Under the pieces are notes generated by a model. That model worked only from the letters and a program-made list of their open reading frames with translations. It did no database searches and was not told where the DNA came from. A DNA stretch of 36,576 nt from an uncultured Clostridia bacterium (GTDB lineage: Bacteria; Bacillota; Clostridia; TANB77; CAG-508), in assembly GCA_944392385.1 (NCBI GenBank), contig CALXWL010000008.1, forward strand, positions 1-36,576. Reading direction: 5' to 3'. Made by a program: the position numbers and the translations under genes. Positions 9,211 through 18,442 of this stretch are shown piece by piece (positions within the stretch are counted from its first letter, which is position 1; each line of letters starts with the position of its first letter).

Positions 9211-9873
9211 TTATTCTCCATTACTCTGTTTTTTATTGTTCTTTCTGAAATTTACTACTTTAACCATTCCACTTTTTTTTAAATAGAAAGCTATTATACC
9301 TAGTATAAATATGATAATAAATGCAACTAGCACTATATCAGAATATCCTCCTACATATTCAGCAATTCTATTCCAAGACGCTCCTGCTATTCTTCCTAAT
9401 GTTACCAATACCGTATTCCATATTAAACTTCCAACTGTTGTTAAGGCTAAAAATGGAATTATAGCCATTTTTGCCATACCTGCTGGTATTGATACTAAGC
9501 TTCTTACAATTGGAATAAATCTTCCAAAAAATACTGCATATTTTCCTTTGCTATCAAACCAACTAAATGCCTTATGTATGTCTTCTTTACTTAATCCTAA
9601 TATTTTTCCTACTTTGCTTTCGGCTATTTTATCTATTCTTTCTTCATTAAGTATTCTACCAATGTAATATAATGCAATTGCACCTATCACAGAACCTATT
9701 GTTGCTGCAATTATTGTACCAATAACGGTTATATTAGAAATTGTTGTTGCAAATCCTCCGAAAGTTAATATTACTTCTGACGGTATTGGAGGAAATATAT
9801 TTTCAATTGCTATTAATAATACTACTCCTAAATATCCAAAATTATTTATTGCTTCTATAATTATATTTTCCAT
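9211..9873 (-). CDS. DedA-family membrane protein
   Basis: This 220-residue polytopic membrane protein belongs to the DedA/VTT family. Members are linked to lipid-carrier (undecaprenyl phosphate) recycling and membrane homeostasis. The family segments FPPIPSEVIL (about residue 28) and FFGRFIPIVRSLVSIPAG (about 114-132) are present, with several hydrophobic helices and a basic C-terminus. TAGGAGG lies 6 bases before the ATG at 9873. The exact substrate cannot be inferred from sequence. Confidence 0.88.
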   Translation of the reverse strand: MENIIIEAINNFGYLGVVLLIAIENIFPPIPSEVILTFGGFATTISNITVIGTIIAATIGSVIGAIALYYIGRILNEERIDKIAESKVGKILGLSKEDIHKAFSWFDSKGKYAVFFGRFIPIVRSLVSIPAGMAKMAIIPFLALTTVGSLIWNTVLVTLGRIAGASWNRIAEYVGGYSDIVLVAFIIIFILGIIAFYLKKSGMVKVVNFRKNNKKQSNGE

Positions 9874-9913
9874 ATATCCTCCTACTCATTTTGATATTAT
9901 ATCATAACATAGG

Positions 9914-10978
9914 CTATTTGTAAACATTTATTGTAGGTATTCTTAAAACTTCACCTACATAAATTAAATTAGGGTTTTGTATATTATTTAGTCTTACAAT
10001 ACTATCTATTGATACTCCATATTTTAATGCAATTTGTGTTAGTGTATTTCCTCTTCTTACAATATATAATTTATGACTTGTATCGTTAATTTCATTATTT
10101 TCTAATAACGGTACTATCAATCTTTCTCCTGTATATATTAAGTTAGGGTTTGATATATTGTTTATCTTAGCTAAATATTCATATGATGTATTATATCTCA
10201 TAGCAATTTGGCTTAATGTATCTCCTCTTTGTACTATTATTGTTTCTGTTTTAGCTGTTGGATCTTCTGTTGTATTTTCTGGTATTGGAGTTGTATCTGC
10301 TAGTAAAACAGCACTTGTGAAATAATCTCTATCGACATAATCTTCTATGCCTTCTATTCTTCCTTCATCTGTATACTGGAATCCATCCCAAACTTGCCAA
10401 TTACCATCGCCTGGCTCTTGAACACCATAGTCTGCAACCCAAATTGGATATCTACTTGCTAGTTCTTCTGAAAAGGTATAAGCACTATTATATGCATCAC
10501 TATATATTATAACTTCTTTTCCACTTAAACTCTCAACTTCTTCTAAAAAGGTTTCAGCTATTAAATTAATCTCATCAACTCCTAAGTTACCAAAACTTTC
10601 AAAGTCCATTGCCAATCTGCAATCAATGTTTAATCCTTTTACTACTGAAACAAAAAATCTTGCCTGCTCTATTGCCTCTTCTTGATTTCTGGCAGTTAAG
10701 TAATGATAAAACCCTACTTTAATGCCATTATCTTTTGCTCCATTATAATTTCTTATAGCATCTGGATCAACGTAATTATTCCCTTCACTTGCTCTAATGT
10801 AAGCAATTCTAATTCCAGAACTTCTTACTTTATCCCATTCAATTACACCTTGCCATTCACTTACATCAATTCCACTATATAAAGTAGAACTAGCTGGCGG
10901 AAAGGCGAAAGTTTCATTACATATTAAGCATACAAATATAAAAGTAAACAGTAAAATTAATATTTTTAATTTTTTCAT
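9914..10978 (-). CDS. Secreted GH25 muramidase with two LysM domains
   Basis: This exported cell-wall hydrolase cleaves the glycan strands of peptidoglycan. A signal peptide (about residues 1-25) is followed by a GH25 lysozyme domain: GIDVSEWQG at the start, YIRASEG, and AMDFESFG carrying the catalytic acidic pair. Two LysM repeats close the protein (about 248-290 and 306-350), each beginning VQRGDTLSQIA or VRRGNTLTQIA. Two ATGs are six bases apart. The second (10978) is preferred because AGGAGG is only one base from the first but 7 bases from the second. It is likely autolytic or remodelling rather than a phage endolysin, as no phage genes surround it. Confidence 0.9.
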   Translation of the reverse strand: MKKLKILILLFTFIFVCLICNETFAFPPASSTLYSGIDVSEWQGVIEWDKVRSSGIRIAYIRASEGNNYVDPDAIRNYNGAKDNGIKVGFYHYLTARNQEEAIEQARFFVSVVKGLNIDCRLAMDFESFGNLGVDEINLIAETFLEEVESLSGKEVIIYSDAYNSAYTFSEELASRYPIWVADYGVQEPGDGNWQVWDGFQYTDEGRIEGIEDYVDRDYFTSAVLLADTTPIPENTTEDPTAKTETIIVQRGDTLSQIAMRYNTSYEYLAKINNISNPNLIYTGERLIVPLLENNEINDTSHKLYIVRRGNTLTQIALKYGVSIDSIVRLNNIQNPNLIYVGEVLRIPTINVYK

Positions 10979-11025
10979 ACTCATTCCTCCTGCTTAATTC
11001 TATGTTGCATTAAAAAATAATATGC

Positions 11026-11051
11026 AAAAAAAAGAGCATATAAAAATGCCC
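11026..11051 (-). terminator. Weak terminator after the small membrane protein gene
   Basis: On the minus strand a 5-bp stem GGGCA/TGCTC (one G-U pair) is followed directly by eight T residues. It lies between the 55-residue protein gene and the muramidase gene. Confidence 0.5.
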
Positions 11052-11067
11052 TTATAAATATTAAATT

Positions 11068-11235
11068 TTATGTATCTACAATATAAGTACTATTTGTATT
11101 CTCTGGTTCATGCGTTTCATTAAAAGAATGTGCTAGGTAACCTGCAAAAAATCCCAATAGAAATACTATTATTACAACTACAATTGTCCTTAAACTTTCT
11201 TGTTTGTTATATATTTCCTTATCATACACTTTCAT
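11068..11235 (-). CDS. Small single-pass membrane protein, unknown function
   Basis: The 55-codon frame starts MKVYDKEIYNKQ, has one strongly hydrophobic segment (about residues 18-37, with VVVIIVFLLGFFAGYLAH) and ends in a polar tail. It is preceded by AGAGAGAAG and followed by a terminator-like hairpin, so it looks like an independent small gene rather than chance. I recognise no family. Proximity to the cell-wall hydrolase may be incidental. Confidence 0.6.
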   Translation of the reverse strand: MKVYDKEIYNKQESLRTIVVVIIVFLLGFFAGYLAHSFNETHEPENTNSTYIVDT

Positions 11236-11407
11236 ACTTATCACTTCTCTCTTTAAAATATATATATATTTTACTTCATTATATGATTTTTTGCAAGTAT
11301 ATTGTTCTTATTTATTTCACCTAGCATAACCTGAATTTAGCTTATAGCTTGATTTTTTAGTATTTTTTTATTTAAGCATTTTTTTTATTATTTCTTCTAA
11401 TCTGATC

Positions 11408-11447
11408 TTGTCAAGATTTATGGGAAGCTTTTCATAAATCTTGACAA
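11408..11447. repeat. Perfect 15-bp hairpin in a gene-poor stretch
   Basis: TTGTCAAGATTTATG (11408-11422) is inverted at 11433-11447 around a 10-base loop that itself partly pairs. No T-run follows on either strand, so it is not a classic terminator. It lies within 11236-11612, which otherwise holds only the hicB terminator; no gene was found there. On the minus strand a short frame ends beside it (INLDKIRLEEIIKKMLK, stop near 11374), possibly a gene remnant. Confidence 0.55.
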
Positions 11448-11542
11448 ACTCTTAATCGCTGTAACCCTAAAGACAAAATCTCCGTCCCCATGTCTTATTA
11501 AGCATTTTTTCTTGTGTAGTTTCACTGCATATAGGTTGACAT

Positions 11543-11573
11543 AAAAAAGTATGTGTATTTGAGGTACACATAC
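11543..11573 (-). terminator. Terminator downstream of hicB
   Basis: On the minus strand the 9-bp stem GTATGTGTA/TACACATAC around a 7-base loop is followed by six T residues. It lies 40 bp beyond the hicB stop. Confidence 0.8.
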
Positions 11574-11612
11574 GCTTACTATAAGTATATAGATATTCTG
11601 CTGTCCTGAGGT

Positions 11613-12044
11613 CTATTTCATTATTTTTTCTATTAATGCTTCTTCTAAAGTCTTTGAGAAGTTTATTTTTAGTTCTTCTGCTTTTGTATTTACCCATTTG
11701 GGAATGTTGACCGTTTTCTTTATTAATTCCTTTCCCCATTTTTCAGCAAATGCGCTAATATCAACTGCTATATATGTTTTAAATTTGGAAACATAATTCC
11801 AGTTTTCTATTTCTAAACTTTTTTCTAGTTTTTCAAATGATACATCTTCGATTTTGCTTGCATGTGGTATTTTATCACCTTCCTCAATTTTATCTAATAT
11901 TAACCCTGCTATCAAATCTTCAGCCATATACATAGCATTTTCTAATGTGTCACCACAAGTAGTAGCATCTTCTAAATCTGGAACAAATACAGAATATCCC
12001 CCTTCTTTTTCTTCATAAAATAATACTGGATAAATAACTTTCAT
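11613..12044 (-). CDS. hicB: HicB-family antitoxin
   Basis: The 143-residue antitoxin has the degraded RNase H-like HicB fold at the N-terminus (YPVLFYEEKEGGYSVFVPD, then TCGDTLENAMYMAEDLIAG) and a C-terminal ribbon-helix-helix-like region (about residues 90-120, VDISAFAEKWGKELIKKTV). It binds and neutralises HicA and usually represses its own promoter. It follows hicA by 39 bp in the canonical toxin-then-antitoxin order. AAGGAGA precedes the ATG. Its frame is intact, unlike the toxin. Confidence 0.9.
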   Translation of the reverse strand: MKVIYPVLFYEEKEGGYSVFVPDLEDATTCGDTLENAMYMAEDLIAGLILDKIEEGDKIPHASKIEDVSFEKLEKSLEIENWNYVSKFKTYIAVDISAFAEKWGKELIKKTVNIPKWVNTKAEELKINFSKTLEEALIEKIMK

Positions 12045-12083
12045 AAAACCAAATCTCCTTAATATAGTATATGTGCAAGAGGG

Positions 12084-12267
12084 CTATTTTAACCCTGCTT
12101 GCTTTAAAATACTGTTAAGAGTTCCTTTCGGTATATCTCCTTTGTGATTCGGTATTGGTATACTTCCGTTTTATTTCTTTATGCCTATATATGTAATGTG
12201 AACCATTCGTATGATGGTGATACCAACCTTTGGAGGTTACCAATTTTTCTAATTCTCGAAACGTCAT
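12084..12267 (-). CDS. hicA: HicA-family mRNA interferase toxin, read with a +1 shift at CGG
   Basis: The reconstructed 60-residue protein matches the HicA double-stranded RNA-binding fold: MTFRELEKLVTSKGW, then the active-site region TNGSHYIYRH, then KGSIPIPNHKGDIPKG and TLNSILKQAGL. The zero frame stops after 50 codons because of AAA CGG AAG (CGG 12166-12168, residue 34). Dropping the C restores the conserved second half and the LKQAGL ending. The CDS length is 184 nt, a multiple of three plus one. Two ATGs are six bases apart; 12267 is preferred because AGGAGG lies 8 bases before it but abuts the first. The catalytic His lies before the shift and the C-terminal helix after it. Confidence 0.85.
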
Positions 12268-12397
12268 GACCATTTCCTCCTAACAATTATATCATACTAC
12301 GTACTATACGTATTGTCAATATTTCCCACAAATACTTTTTATACTTGCTATTCTACTATTCTATAATTTCCTGTTGTTTATGTATGTATATATGTGT

Positions 12398-12901
12398 TTA
12401 TTTTACAATATATCCAAACATTCCATGAAATATGGTGTTCTTATGCGTATTTCCATTTGAATCTGTACTTTCATTTTCTGTATGTACTTCTGCCATTTTT
12501 ACTTCATATTTCCCTTCTAGTATTCCTTCTATTGTATCTTCTGAGTAATAATTATCATAGCTTTCAAATTCTGCTTGTCTATATAATACTGAGCCGATTT
12601 TTCCTTCTGGATAATAATTCAAGTTTTCATCTATGTTTTTTACTAATGTTGCTATTACTGTTTGCTTGAATGTTTTCTTGTATTTACTATTGCCAAATGC
12701 CATACTAAAAATAAGTATCATCATTATTATTATTAGAATATATGGTAGAAAAACCGCTGATATTTGTATTGCTAGTATGATAACGATTATAGCTAGTATC
12801 ATTGCTATGAAGAATTTTTTTATTTTTGATTTTCTTAAAAGTTCCAATTTATCAATATTTTGTTTATATATTTCTTCATATATTTCATTAAAACTCTTCA
12901 T
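12398..12901 (-). CDS. DUF3137-like membrane protein, short C-terminus
   Basis: The 167-residue protein has two adjacent hydrophobic segments (about residues 29-68) followed by a soluble region ending IFHGMFGYIVK. It resembles the DUF3137 family, which frequently neighbours lemA as here, 12 bp downstream. Family members usually continue well beyond the FHG motif, so this copy looks shortened; no CGG or obvious frameshift explains it, and the bases beyond the stop do not encode more of the domain. Function unknown. Confidence 0.65.
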   Translation of the reverse strand: MKSFNEIYEEIYKQNIDKLELLRKSKIKKFFIAMILAIIVIILAIQISAVFLPYILIIIMMILIFSMAFGNSKYKKTFKQTVIATLVKNIDENLNYYPEGKIGSVLYRQAEFESYDNYYSEDTIEGILEGKYEVKMAEVHTENESTDSNGNTHKNTIFHGMFGYIVK

Positions 12902-12913
12902 ATTTTTCTCCTA

Positions 12914-13450
12914 TTAATCTATTTCAATTTTTACATTTTCTTTTATTTCTGCTGTTTCTATTTCAAATAATTTGGCTTCTTTAAATTTGAATATTTTTGC
13001 TATTATGTTTATTGGAACAATTGAAATTTTTGTATTATACGTTGTTACCGCTATATTATATAATCTTCTTGCAGCTTGTAATTGACTTTCTATCTTAGAT
13101 AGTTTTTTTTGTAATAATAGGTATTGTTCACTTGCCTTTAAATCTGGGTAATTTTCTATGTATGCTATTAGTTTGTTATATTCAGCATTTAATTTTTTGC
13201 CTTCTTCTAAGTCTTTTGTATTCATATATTGTGTTCTCATTTGAGCTATTTTTTCAAATAATTCACTTTCATGTTTTGTATATGCTTTTACACATTCTAC
13301 TAAATTAGGAATTAAGTCGAATCTTTGTGTTAAGTATACATCAATAGTTGCTAATTCTTGCTCTACTCTTTTTTTGTTTTTTACTAATATATTGTATTGA
13401 ATTAATACTATTACAATTATTAATATTATTATACCAATTACTATTCCCAT
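12914..13450 (-). CDS. lemA: LemA-family protein
   Basis: The 178-residue protein has a single N-terminal membrane segment (about residues 2-20) and the alpha-helical LemA domain. Family landmarks include LIPNLVECVKAYTKHE and the LYNIAVTTYN segment. The domain probably faces outside. The biochemical role is not established. It forms a two-gene unit with the DUF3137-like gene. Confidence 0.88.
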   Translation of the reverse strand: MGIVIGIIILIIVIVLIQYNILVKNKKRVEQELATIDVYLTQRFDLIPNLVECVKAYTKHESELFEKIAQMRTQYMNTKDLEEGKKLNAEYNKLIAYIENYPDLKASEQYLLLQKKLSKIESQLQAARRLYNIAVTTYNTKISIVPINIIAKIFKFKEAKLFEIETAEIKENVKIEID

Positions 13451-13571
13451 GTGTTACCTCTTTTCAAATTATATTATATATTATTTTAAAAAATTTGTCT
13501 ATATTTTTATATTCTATTGCATTTGTTATTTTTTTGATTTACAATATATCATATAATAATTGGAGGGTTTT

Positions 13572-14057
13572 ATGTACGATTTTTTTATGTCCTTTGAGGT
13601 TCAGGCTATTATTAAATTAACATTGGGCGTTGTTTTAGCAGGAATTATTGGTGCTGAAAGACAAGCCCTTAATAAACCGGCTGGCTTTAAAACTCATGCT
13701 TTGATTGGTTTGAGTAGTGTTCTGGTTATGTTGTGTGGTGAGTATTTGCATATGACAGGTAAGGCTATTGATGCTTCTAGAATTCCTGCTCAGTTGTTGT
13801 CTGGTATTGGTTTTATAGGTGCTGGTACGATTTTAAGAGATGGATTTACTGTTAAGGGCTTAACAACTGCTGCCAGTCTTTTGGCTGTTACTTGTATAGG
13901 TTTAAGTATAGGTACTGGTTTCTATTTAGGTGGTATTTGTGCAACAATATTTGCTTACTATATATTATCACGTTCTCATAAATCTTCTGAAAAAGATGTT
14001 CTTGAGCCTGAGCTTGAGAGTAATAATAAGCCTATTGATGAGATGCAGGATAAGTAA
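13572..14057 (+). CDS. mgtC: MgtC/SapB-family membrane protein
   Basis: The 161-residue protein starts MYDFFMSFE, with TTGGAGGG just upstream as ribosome binding site. It carries the family signatures GIIGAERQALNKPAGFKTH, RIPAQLLSGIGFIGAGTI and VKGLTTAASLL, with about four hydrophobic helices and a charged C-terminus. MgtC-type proteins are tied to survival at low magnesium, though transport itself is disputed. It converges with sigE: its stop is two bases from the sigE stop in the shifted frame. Confidence 0.88.
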   Translation: MYDFFMSFEVQAIIKLTLGVVLAGIIGAERQALNKPAGFKTHALIGLSSVLVMLCGEYLHMTGKAIDASRIPAQLLSGIGFIGAGTILRDGFTVKGLTTAASLLAVTCIGLSIGTGFYLGGICATIFAYYILSRSHKSSEKDVLEPELESNNKPIDEMQDK

Positions 14058-14059
14058 AA

Positions 14060-14780
14060 TTATCCTGTTTTACTCATTATATCTTTTTTCATCTTGTTCA
14101 TTATCTTTTTTTCTAGTCTGGATATGTAACTTTGTGATATTCCGCAGCATGTCTGCTACTTCTTTTTGTGTTTTTTCAACCCCACTTTTAAATCCAAATC
14201 TTAATTCCATTATGTTCTTTTCTCTTGAGTTTAATTTAAGTATTGCAGATTTTAATAATACTCTATCAACTTCATCCTCCATTGCTCGCGAGGTGATATC
14301 ATCATCTGTACCTAGTATGTCTGATAATAAGAGTTCATTTCCGTCCCCATCTTGATTTAGTGGTTCATCTATAGATATCTCACCTTTTGTTTTATTACTA
14401 CGTCTTAAGTACATTAGGATTTCATTTTCTATACAACGTGAAGCATATGTTGCAAGTTTTATGTTTTTTCCAGTATTAAATGTATTTATTGCTTTCATAA
14501 GTCCTATTGTGCCTATTGATATTAAATCTTCTATTCCTATTCCTGTATTTTCAAATTTCTTTGCTATATACACTACTAGTCTTAGATTATGCTCAACTAA
14601 GACTTGTCTTGCTTCAAAATTGTTTTCTTCTAATTTTTTTAACATTATTTCCTCTTCATTTGCTGGTAACGGTGGTGGTAATGTTTGACTTCCTGCAATA
14701 TAAAATATGCTTTCATTATCCATAATCCCAGTATTTAAATATTTTTTTATTTTAATTTTTAAAATTTCTAAAATGTCCAT
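14060..14780 (-). CDS. sigE: Sporulation sigma factor sigma-E (pro-form), +1 shift at CGG in region 4.2
   Basis: This is the mother-cell sigma factor of early sporulation, made as an inactive precursor. The N-terminal pro-region (about residues 1-27) is followed by GSQTLPPPL, region 2 ([42 protein letters not shown]) and region 4 ([24 protein letters not shown]). At CTG CGG AAT (CGG 14142-14144, residue 213) the zero frame leaves the family. Skipping the C gives [15 protein letters not shown], the -35 recognition helix, and a stop at 14060, giving 239 residues. Without the shift the protein lacks its DNA-reading helix. It lies 37 bp after spoIIGA, which encodes its processing protease. Confidence 0.92.
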
Positions 14781-14817
14781 AACTTTCTCCCTTCTTGTGA
14801 ACCCTATTTGGTCACTT

Positions 14818-15693
14818 TCATTTAATTATATCTACCCCTACTAACCCTGCATATTTACCATTTCTACTTAGTGTTCCGTTATAAATACCAATAATAACAT
14901 TTTTTATGTTATGCTTTATATCTTGATAGTCTATTTCTAATTCATCTATTTTTATTCCTAAAAGTAATCCGTTTTCTTTGCCTAATGATTTGAATGGTAT
15001 TACACGTATCTTAGATGAATATTCTCCTAAATCAATATTTGCTCCATTTATGATGTCTGCATTGTTTTCAAGTATTATTTCTGGAAAAATTTGAGATAGT
15101 TTTTCTTTTTCAATTACAATTACTGGTACTTTTGTTATGGGATCTCTTAGAAAATTTCCAGTATCAATTATTCCTGTTATGTCTGTTTGCTTGTTATCTG
15201 AATATATTTTTATATTGCAGTACATGTCTTTTCTTGTTAGTTTTCCTTTTATATTTTTAAATGATATTGTGATTATGGCAAATCCAATGATTCCTCCAAC
15301 CAAGATTATTTTTATTGGGTATGTACCTATTAACACTCCGTCTTGAAGTACTATATCTTTAGGACTTATAAAGTATAGTAATGCTATTGCTACTCCTCCA
15401 AATGTGAATGAAGTTAAATAAAAAATTACTAAGTGCTTAAAAAATGATTTTGTGGTTGGTGGTTTAAATGCTATATATACTATTGCAAATGATAGTATTA
15501 GTTTTAAGAAGAAATTTGAGTATATTTCTATATGTGAAATATAAATTATTATTGCATAAATACTGCCTATTGTACTTGCTATAAGGTTTCTTATTATTTT
15601 TATTGGATTTTTTAATATAACTCCTGTGGCAAGCAATATTATGGAGTTCATAAATATATTTTCTAAAAAAATTATATCTACATATAGGGTCAT
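14818..15693 (-). CDS. spoIIGA: SpoIIGA, membrane aspartic protease that processes pro-sigma-E
   Basis: The 291-residue protein has about five N-terminal hydrophobic helices (residues 1-150) and a C-terminal aspartic-protease-like domain with [13 protein letters not shown] (about residue 174), the DTG catalytic motif of the family, and a late LVGVDIIK. It cleaves the pro-sequence of sigma-E at the sporulation septum after a forespore signal. It lies upstream of sigE in the usual order and after ftsZ. The frame is intact; its CGG trinucleotides are all out of phase (AAC GGA type). Confidence 0.92.
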   Translation of the reverse strand: MTLYVDIIFLENIFMNSIILLATGVILKNPIKIIRNLIASTIGSIYAIIIYISHIEIYSNFFLKLILSFAIVYIAFKPPTTKSFFKHLVIFYLTSFTFGGVAIALLYFISPKDIVLQDGVLIGTYPIKIILVGGIIGFAIITISFKNIKGKLTRKDMYCNIKIYSDNKQTDITGIIDTGNFLRDPITKVPVIVIEKEKLSQIFPEIILENNADIINGANIDLGEYSSKIRVIPFKSLGKENGLLLGIKIDELEIDYQDIKHNIKNVIIGIYNGTLSRNGKYAGLVGVDIIK

Positions 15694-15755
15694 TTTCTTA
15701 CCTCGGACTTATTGTACTACTTTTGAATTGCAAAGTCTGTCAATTCATGGACACG

Positions 15756-15791
15756 AAAAAAAGAAATAATCTACTTTTATAGACTATTTCT
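15756..15791 (-). terminator. Terminator after ftsZ
   Basis: A 12-bp stem with one mismatch (15762-15773 with 15780-15791) is followed on the minus strand by seven T residues. It separates ftsAZ from spoIIGA-sigE. Confidence 0.75.
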
Positions 15792-15818
15792 TTTATTATT
15801 ACTTTTATTTCTATTTAC

Positions 15819-16943
15819 TTAAACTTTATTTCCTTTTTTTCTTAGGAAAGATGGTATATCTAAGTCGTTTTGATTTTCTGTTCTAGTATCTTGGCTTGTT
15901 GGTATTGAGTTTATTTTTTTATTCCAAGTATTGTTTACTAGATTTTCAACACCTATTGTAGATATATTTTCTTCTTTTTCAAAACCTGTTGCAATAACTG
16001 TAATTTGTATTTCGTCTCCTAAACTTTCGTCTGTTACTACACCAAAGATTATATTTGCTTCTGGGTCTACACTTCTTTGAACAAGTTCTGCTGCTGTATT
16101 TGCTTCTTGTAGTCCTAGGTCTGGTCCACCAGTAATATTTATAATTACTCCTCTTGCTCCTTCTATTGAAGTTTCTAGTAGTGGGCTTTGAATAGCTTCT
16201 TTTGCAGCATCTTCTGCTCTATTTTCTCCGCTTGCTCTACCTATACCCATGTGTGCCATACCTGTGTTTAGCATTACTGTTTTTACGTCTGCAAAGTCTA
16301 AGTTAATTAATCCTGGTACTGATATTAAATCTGATATACCTTGAACACCTTGTCTTAAAACATCATCTGCCATTTTAAATGCTTCTACAATTGATGTTTT
16401 TCTATCAATAATTTGTAGTAATTTATCATTTGGAATTACTACTAGTGTATCTACTTTTTCTTTTAGGTTTGATATTCCTCTTTCTGCTTGAGTAAGTCTT
16501 TTTTTGCCTTCAAAGGTAAATGGTTTTGTAACAACACCTATTGTTAATATTCCTAATTCTTTTGCAGTGGCTGCAACAATTGGAGCTGCACCTGTTCCTG
16601 TGCCTCCACCCATTCCGGCTGTAACAAATACCATATCTGCACCACGTAGAACCTCTGCTATTTCAGACTTGCTTTCTTCTGCTGCTTGTCCACCAATATC
16701 TGGATTGGCACCAGCGCCTAGCCCTCTTGTTAATTTTTCTCCTATTTGTATGCGTGTACTTGCTTTTGATATTTGAAGGGCTTGTCTATCGGTATTTACT
16801 GCTATAAATTCTACACCTTTTATTCCAGATTCTATCATTCTATTTATGGCATTATTTCCTGCTCCTCCTACTCCTATAACTTTTATTAATGCTGTTCCAT
16901 CCATCATGTAATTATTGTTTTCTTCATATTCTGATTCCATCAT
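15819..16943 (-). CDS. ftsZ: Cell division protein FtsZ
   Basis: This 374-residue tubulin-like GTPase forms the Z-ring. The core motifs are present: [13 protein letters not shown] near residue 25, the tubulin signature [10 protein letters not shown] (about 112-121), and the T7 loop region [12 protein letters not shown] variable linker ends in [12 protein letters not shown], the conserved C-terminal peptide that binds FtsA and SepF. GGGAGGAA precedes the ATG pair. It follows ftsA by 44 bp. Confidence 0.97.
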   Translation of the reverse strand: MMESEYEENNNYMMDGTALIKVIGVGGAGNNAINRMIESGIKGVEFIAVNTDRQALQISKASTRIQIGEKLTRGLGAGANPDIGGQAAEESKSEIAEVLRGADMVFVTAGMGGGTGTGAAPIVAATAKELGILTIGVVTKPFTFEGKKRLTQAERGISNLKEKVDTLVVIPNDKLLQIIDRKTSIVEAFKMADDVLRQGVQGISDLISVPGLINLDFADVKTVMLNTGMAHMGIGRASGENRAEDAAKEAIQSPLLETSIEGARGVIINITGGPDLGLQEANTAAELVQRSVDPEANIIFGVVTDESLGDEIQITVIATGFEKEENISTIGVENLVNNTWNKKINSIPTSQDTRTENQNDLDIPSFLRKKGNKV

Positions 16944-16987
16944 AATGCAAATTCCTCCCTTTTCTTATATATATTTAAAATTAAAAT

Positions 16988-18217
16988 CTAAGTATAAAAA
17001 AATTCTTTTATTCTTTCAATTATTGTTTTCATAAAATTTTCGTTTGATTTGATATCGATTCGACTTGCTACATTTTTTGCATATGGTCTATTAGATACAT
17101 ACCTAACTAATGCATAACTTGACCTATATGCTGGTTTTACAGTGCTTATCATTCTACCTGTAGCTATTTTTACTGGAATATTTAAAACAATTTTTCCTGC
17201 TATATCACTTCTACTAATGCTAGTTATTCCCTGTCCTGTTAAGATAACATTATTTATGTTTGATTTTATACCTAAGCTCGTTATTTGTTTATTAACTAGT
17301 GTAAATATTTCTTCAACTCTTGCTTCTATAACTTCAATAAGTTCTGAGCTTTTTATTGTTTTGTTTTTTTCATCACCTTTATATGTAGTTAGCATAATGT
17401 CTGTATCATTATCTATAAATGACTTTAATGCTAGAGCATATTGTTTTTTTAATCTTTCTGCTTCTTCTTCAGATATGTAAAATACTTGAGCAATATCATT
17501 TGTAATGTTGTCCCCACCAAGTGGTATTGTATTTGTATATACAAATTCTGGACCATTGAATACTCCTATATCTGTATTTCCTGCTCCTATATCTAAAATC
17601 ATTATATTATCATTCATTTCATTTACATCTAAAATTAGTGATTTTTGTGCCAAAACATTTGGTATTATTCCATCTACTTCTATATTTGCTTTTTTAAAAA
17701 TACTAGTTAATTGTCTTACATAGTTTTTATCAGCAAGTACTACTTGTCCTGTTACTGTAACTGTAGAACTTAATGCTCCTACTGGATCTTCGACTACTCT
17801 TCCATTATCTAATGTAAATTGATTTTTTATTATGTCAATAACTACTTTGTCTTCTGGAAGGTCTATATCCCTAATTTGAAGCATTGCTGAGTTTACATCT
17901 TTCGAAGTTATTCCTGCGAATCTATCTTTTGCCTCTTTTACTATACTATTTTGAACTATTTGTACATACTTACCTGGTATAGTTACATAGGCAGAATTTA
18001 TTTTTATATTTCCTTGAGCTTCTACTTCTGAAATTGTTTTTCCTATTGCAGAGGCAATTTCATCTTCATCTGTAATCTTAGATTTTTTCATCCCAAAGCA
18101 CTTACACTCTGCTGTTGCAATAATTTCTAATTGGTTAAAATTATTAATTTCTGCAATAACACTTGCTACTTTGGAAGTTCCAATATCTATACCTACAATT
18201 ATATCTCCAATAGCCAA
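16988..18217 (-). CDS. ftsA: Cell division protein FtsA
   Basis: This 409-residue actin-like ATPase tethers FtsZ to the membrane. It shows the phosphate 1 motif GIDIGTSKVASVIAE at residues 9-23, the SHS2 domain region (about 84-165), ILDIGAGNTDIGVF (phosphate 2) and VILTGQGITSI (adenosine). The C-terminus (TIIERIKEFFYT) is an amphipathic membrane-targeting helix. It is first gene of the ftsA-ftsZ unit, with a typical purine-rich ribosome binding site. Confidence 0.95.
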   Translation of the reverse strand: MAIGDIIVGIDIGTSKVASVIAEINNFNQLEIIATAECKCFGMKKSKITDEDEIASAIGKTISEVEAQGNIKINSAYVTIPGKYVQIVQNSIVKEAKDRFAGITSKDVNSAMLQIRDIDLPEDKVVIDIIKNQFTLDNGRVVEDPVGALSSTVTVTGQVVLADKNYVRQLTSIFKKANIEVDGIIPNVLAQKSLILDVNEMNDNIMILDIGAGNTDIGVFNGPEFVYTNTIPLGGDNITNDIAQVFYISEEEAERLKKQYALALKSFIDNDTDIMLTTYKGDEKNKTIKSSELIEVIEARVEEIFTLVNKQITSLGIKSNINNVILTGQGITSISRSDIAGKIVLNIPVKIATGRMISTVKPAYRSSYALVRYVSNRPYAKNVASRIDIKSNENFMKTIIERIKEFFYT

Positions 18218-18396
18218 AATACTTCCTCCAATTTTTTAAAATTACCGCTATAATAATATTATGTTTTTCGAAAAAAGTCAAGAGTATTTGTTATAATTTT
18301 GTAATATTTTTGTAACATTGTTGTAACATGTTTTCATATTATTTTATATTTAGTTACAGGCTGTTTACTTTGGTCGATTCTTATATTTTTTATTAA

Positions 18397-18436
18397 TTTT
18401 TTGGGAGCGTTAATTATAATTAGCACTCCCAAAAAA
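18397..18436. terminator. Bidirectional terminator after the ZIP gene
   Basis: A 15-bp stem (GGGAGCGTTAATTAT with ATAATTAGCACTCCC, including G-U pairs) is flanked by T6 on the left and A6 on the right, so it works in either direction. Confidence 0.85.
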
Positions 18437-18442
18437 TTAGTT

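Noticed and set aside
11467..11739. A 90-codon minus-strand frame overlapping the hicB end
   Set aside because: It is a shadow of hicB in another frame that runs on through the terminator hairpin.
12398..12901. Hidden CGG frameshift as the reason for the short DUF3137-like protein
   Set aside because: No in-phase CGG lies near the end, and no other frame beyond the stop continues the domain.
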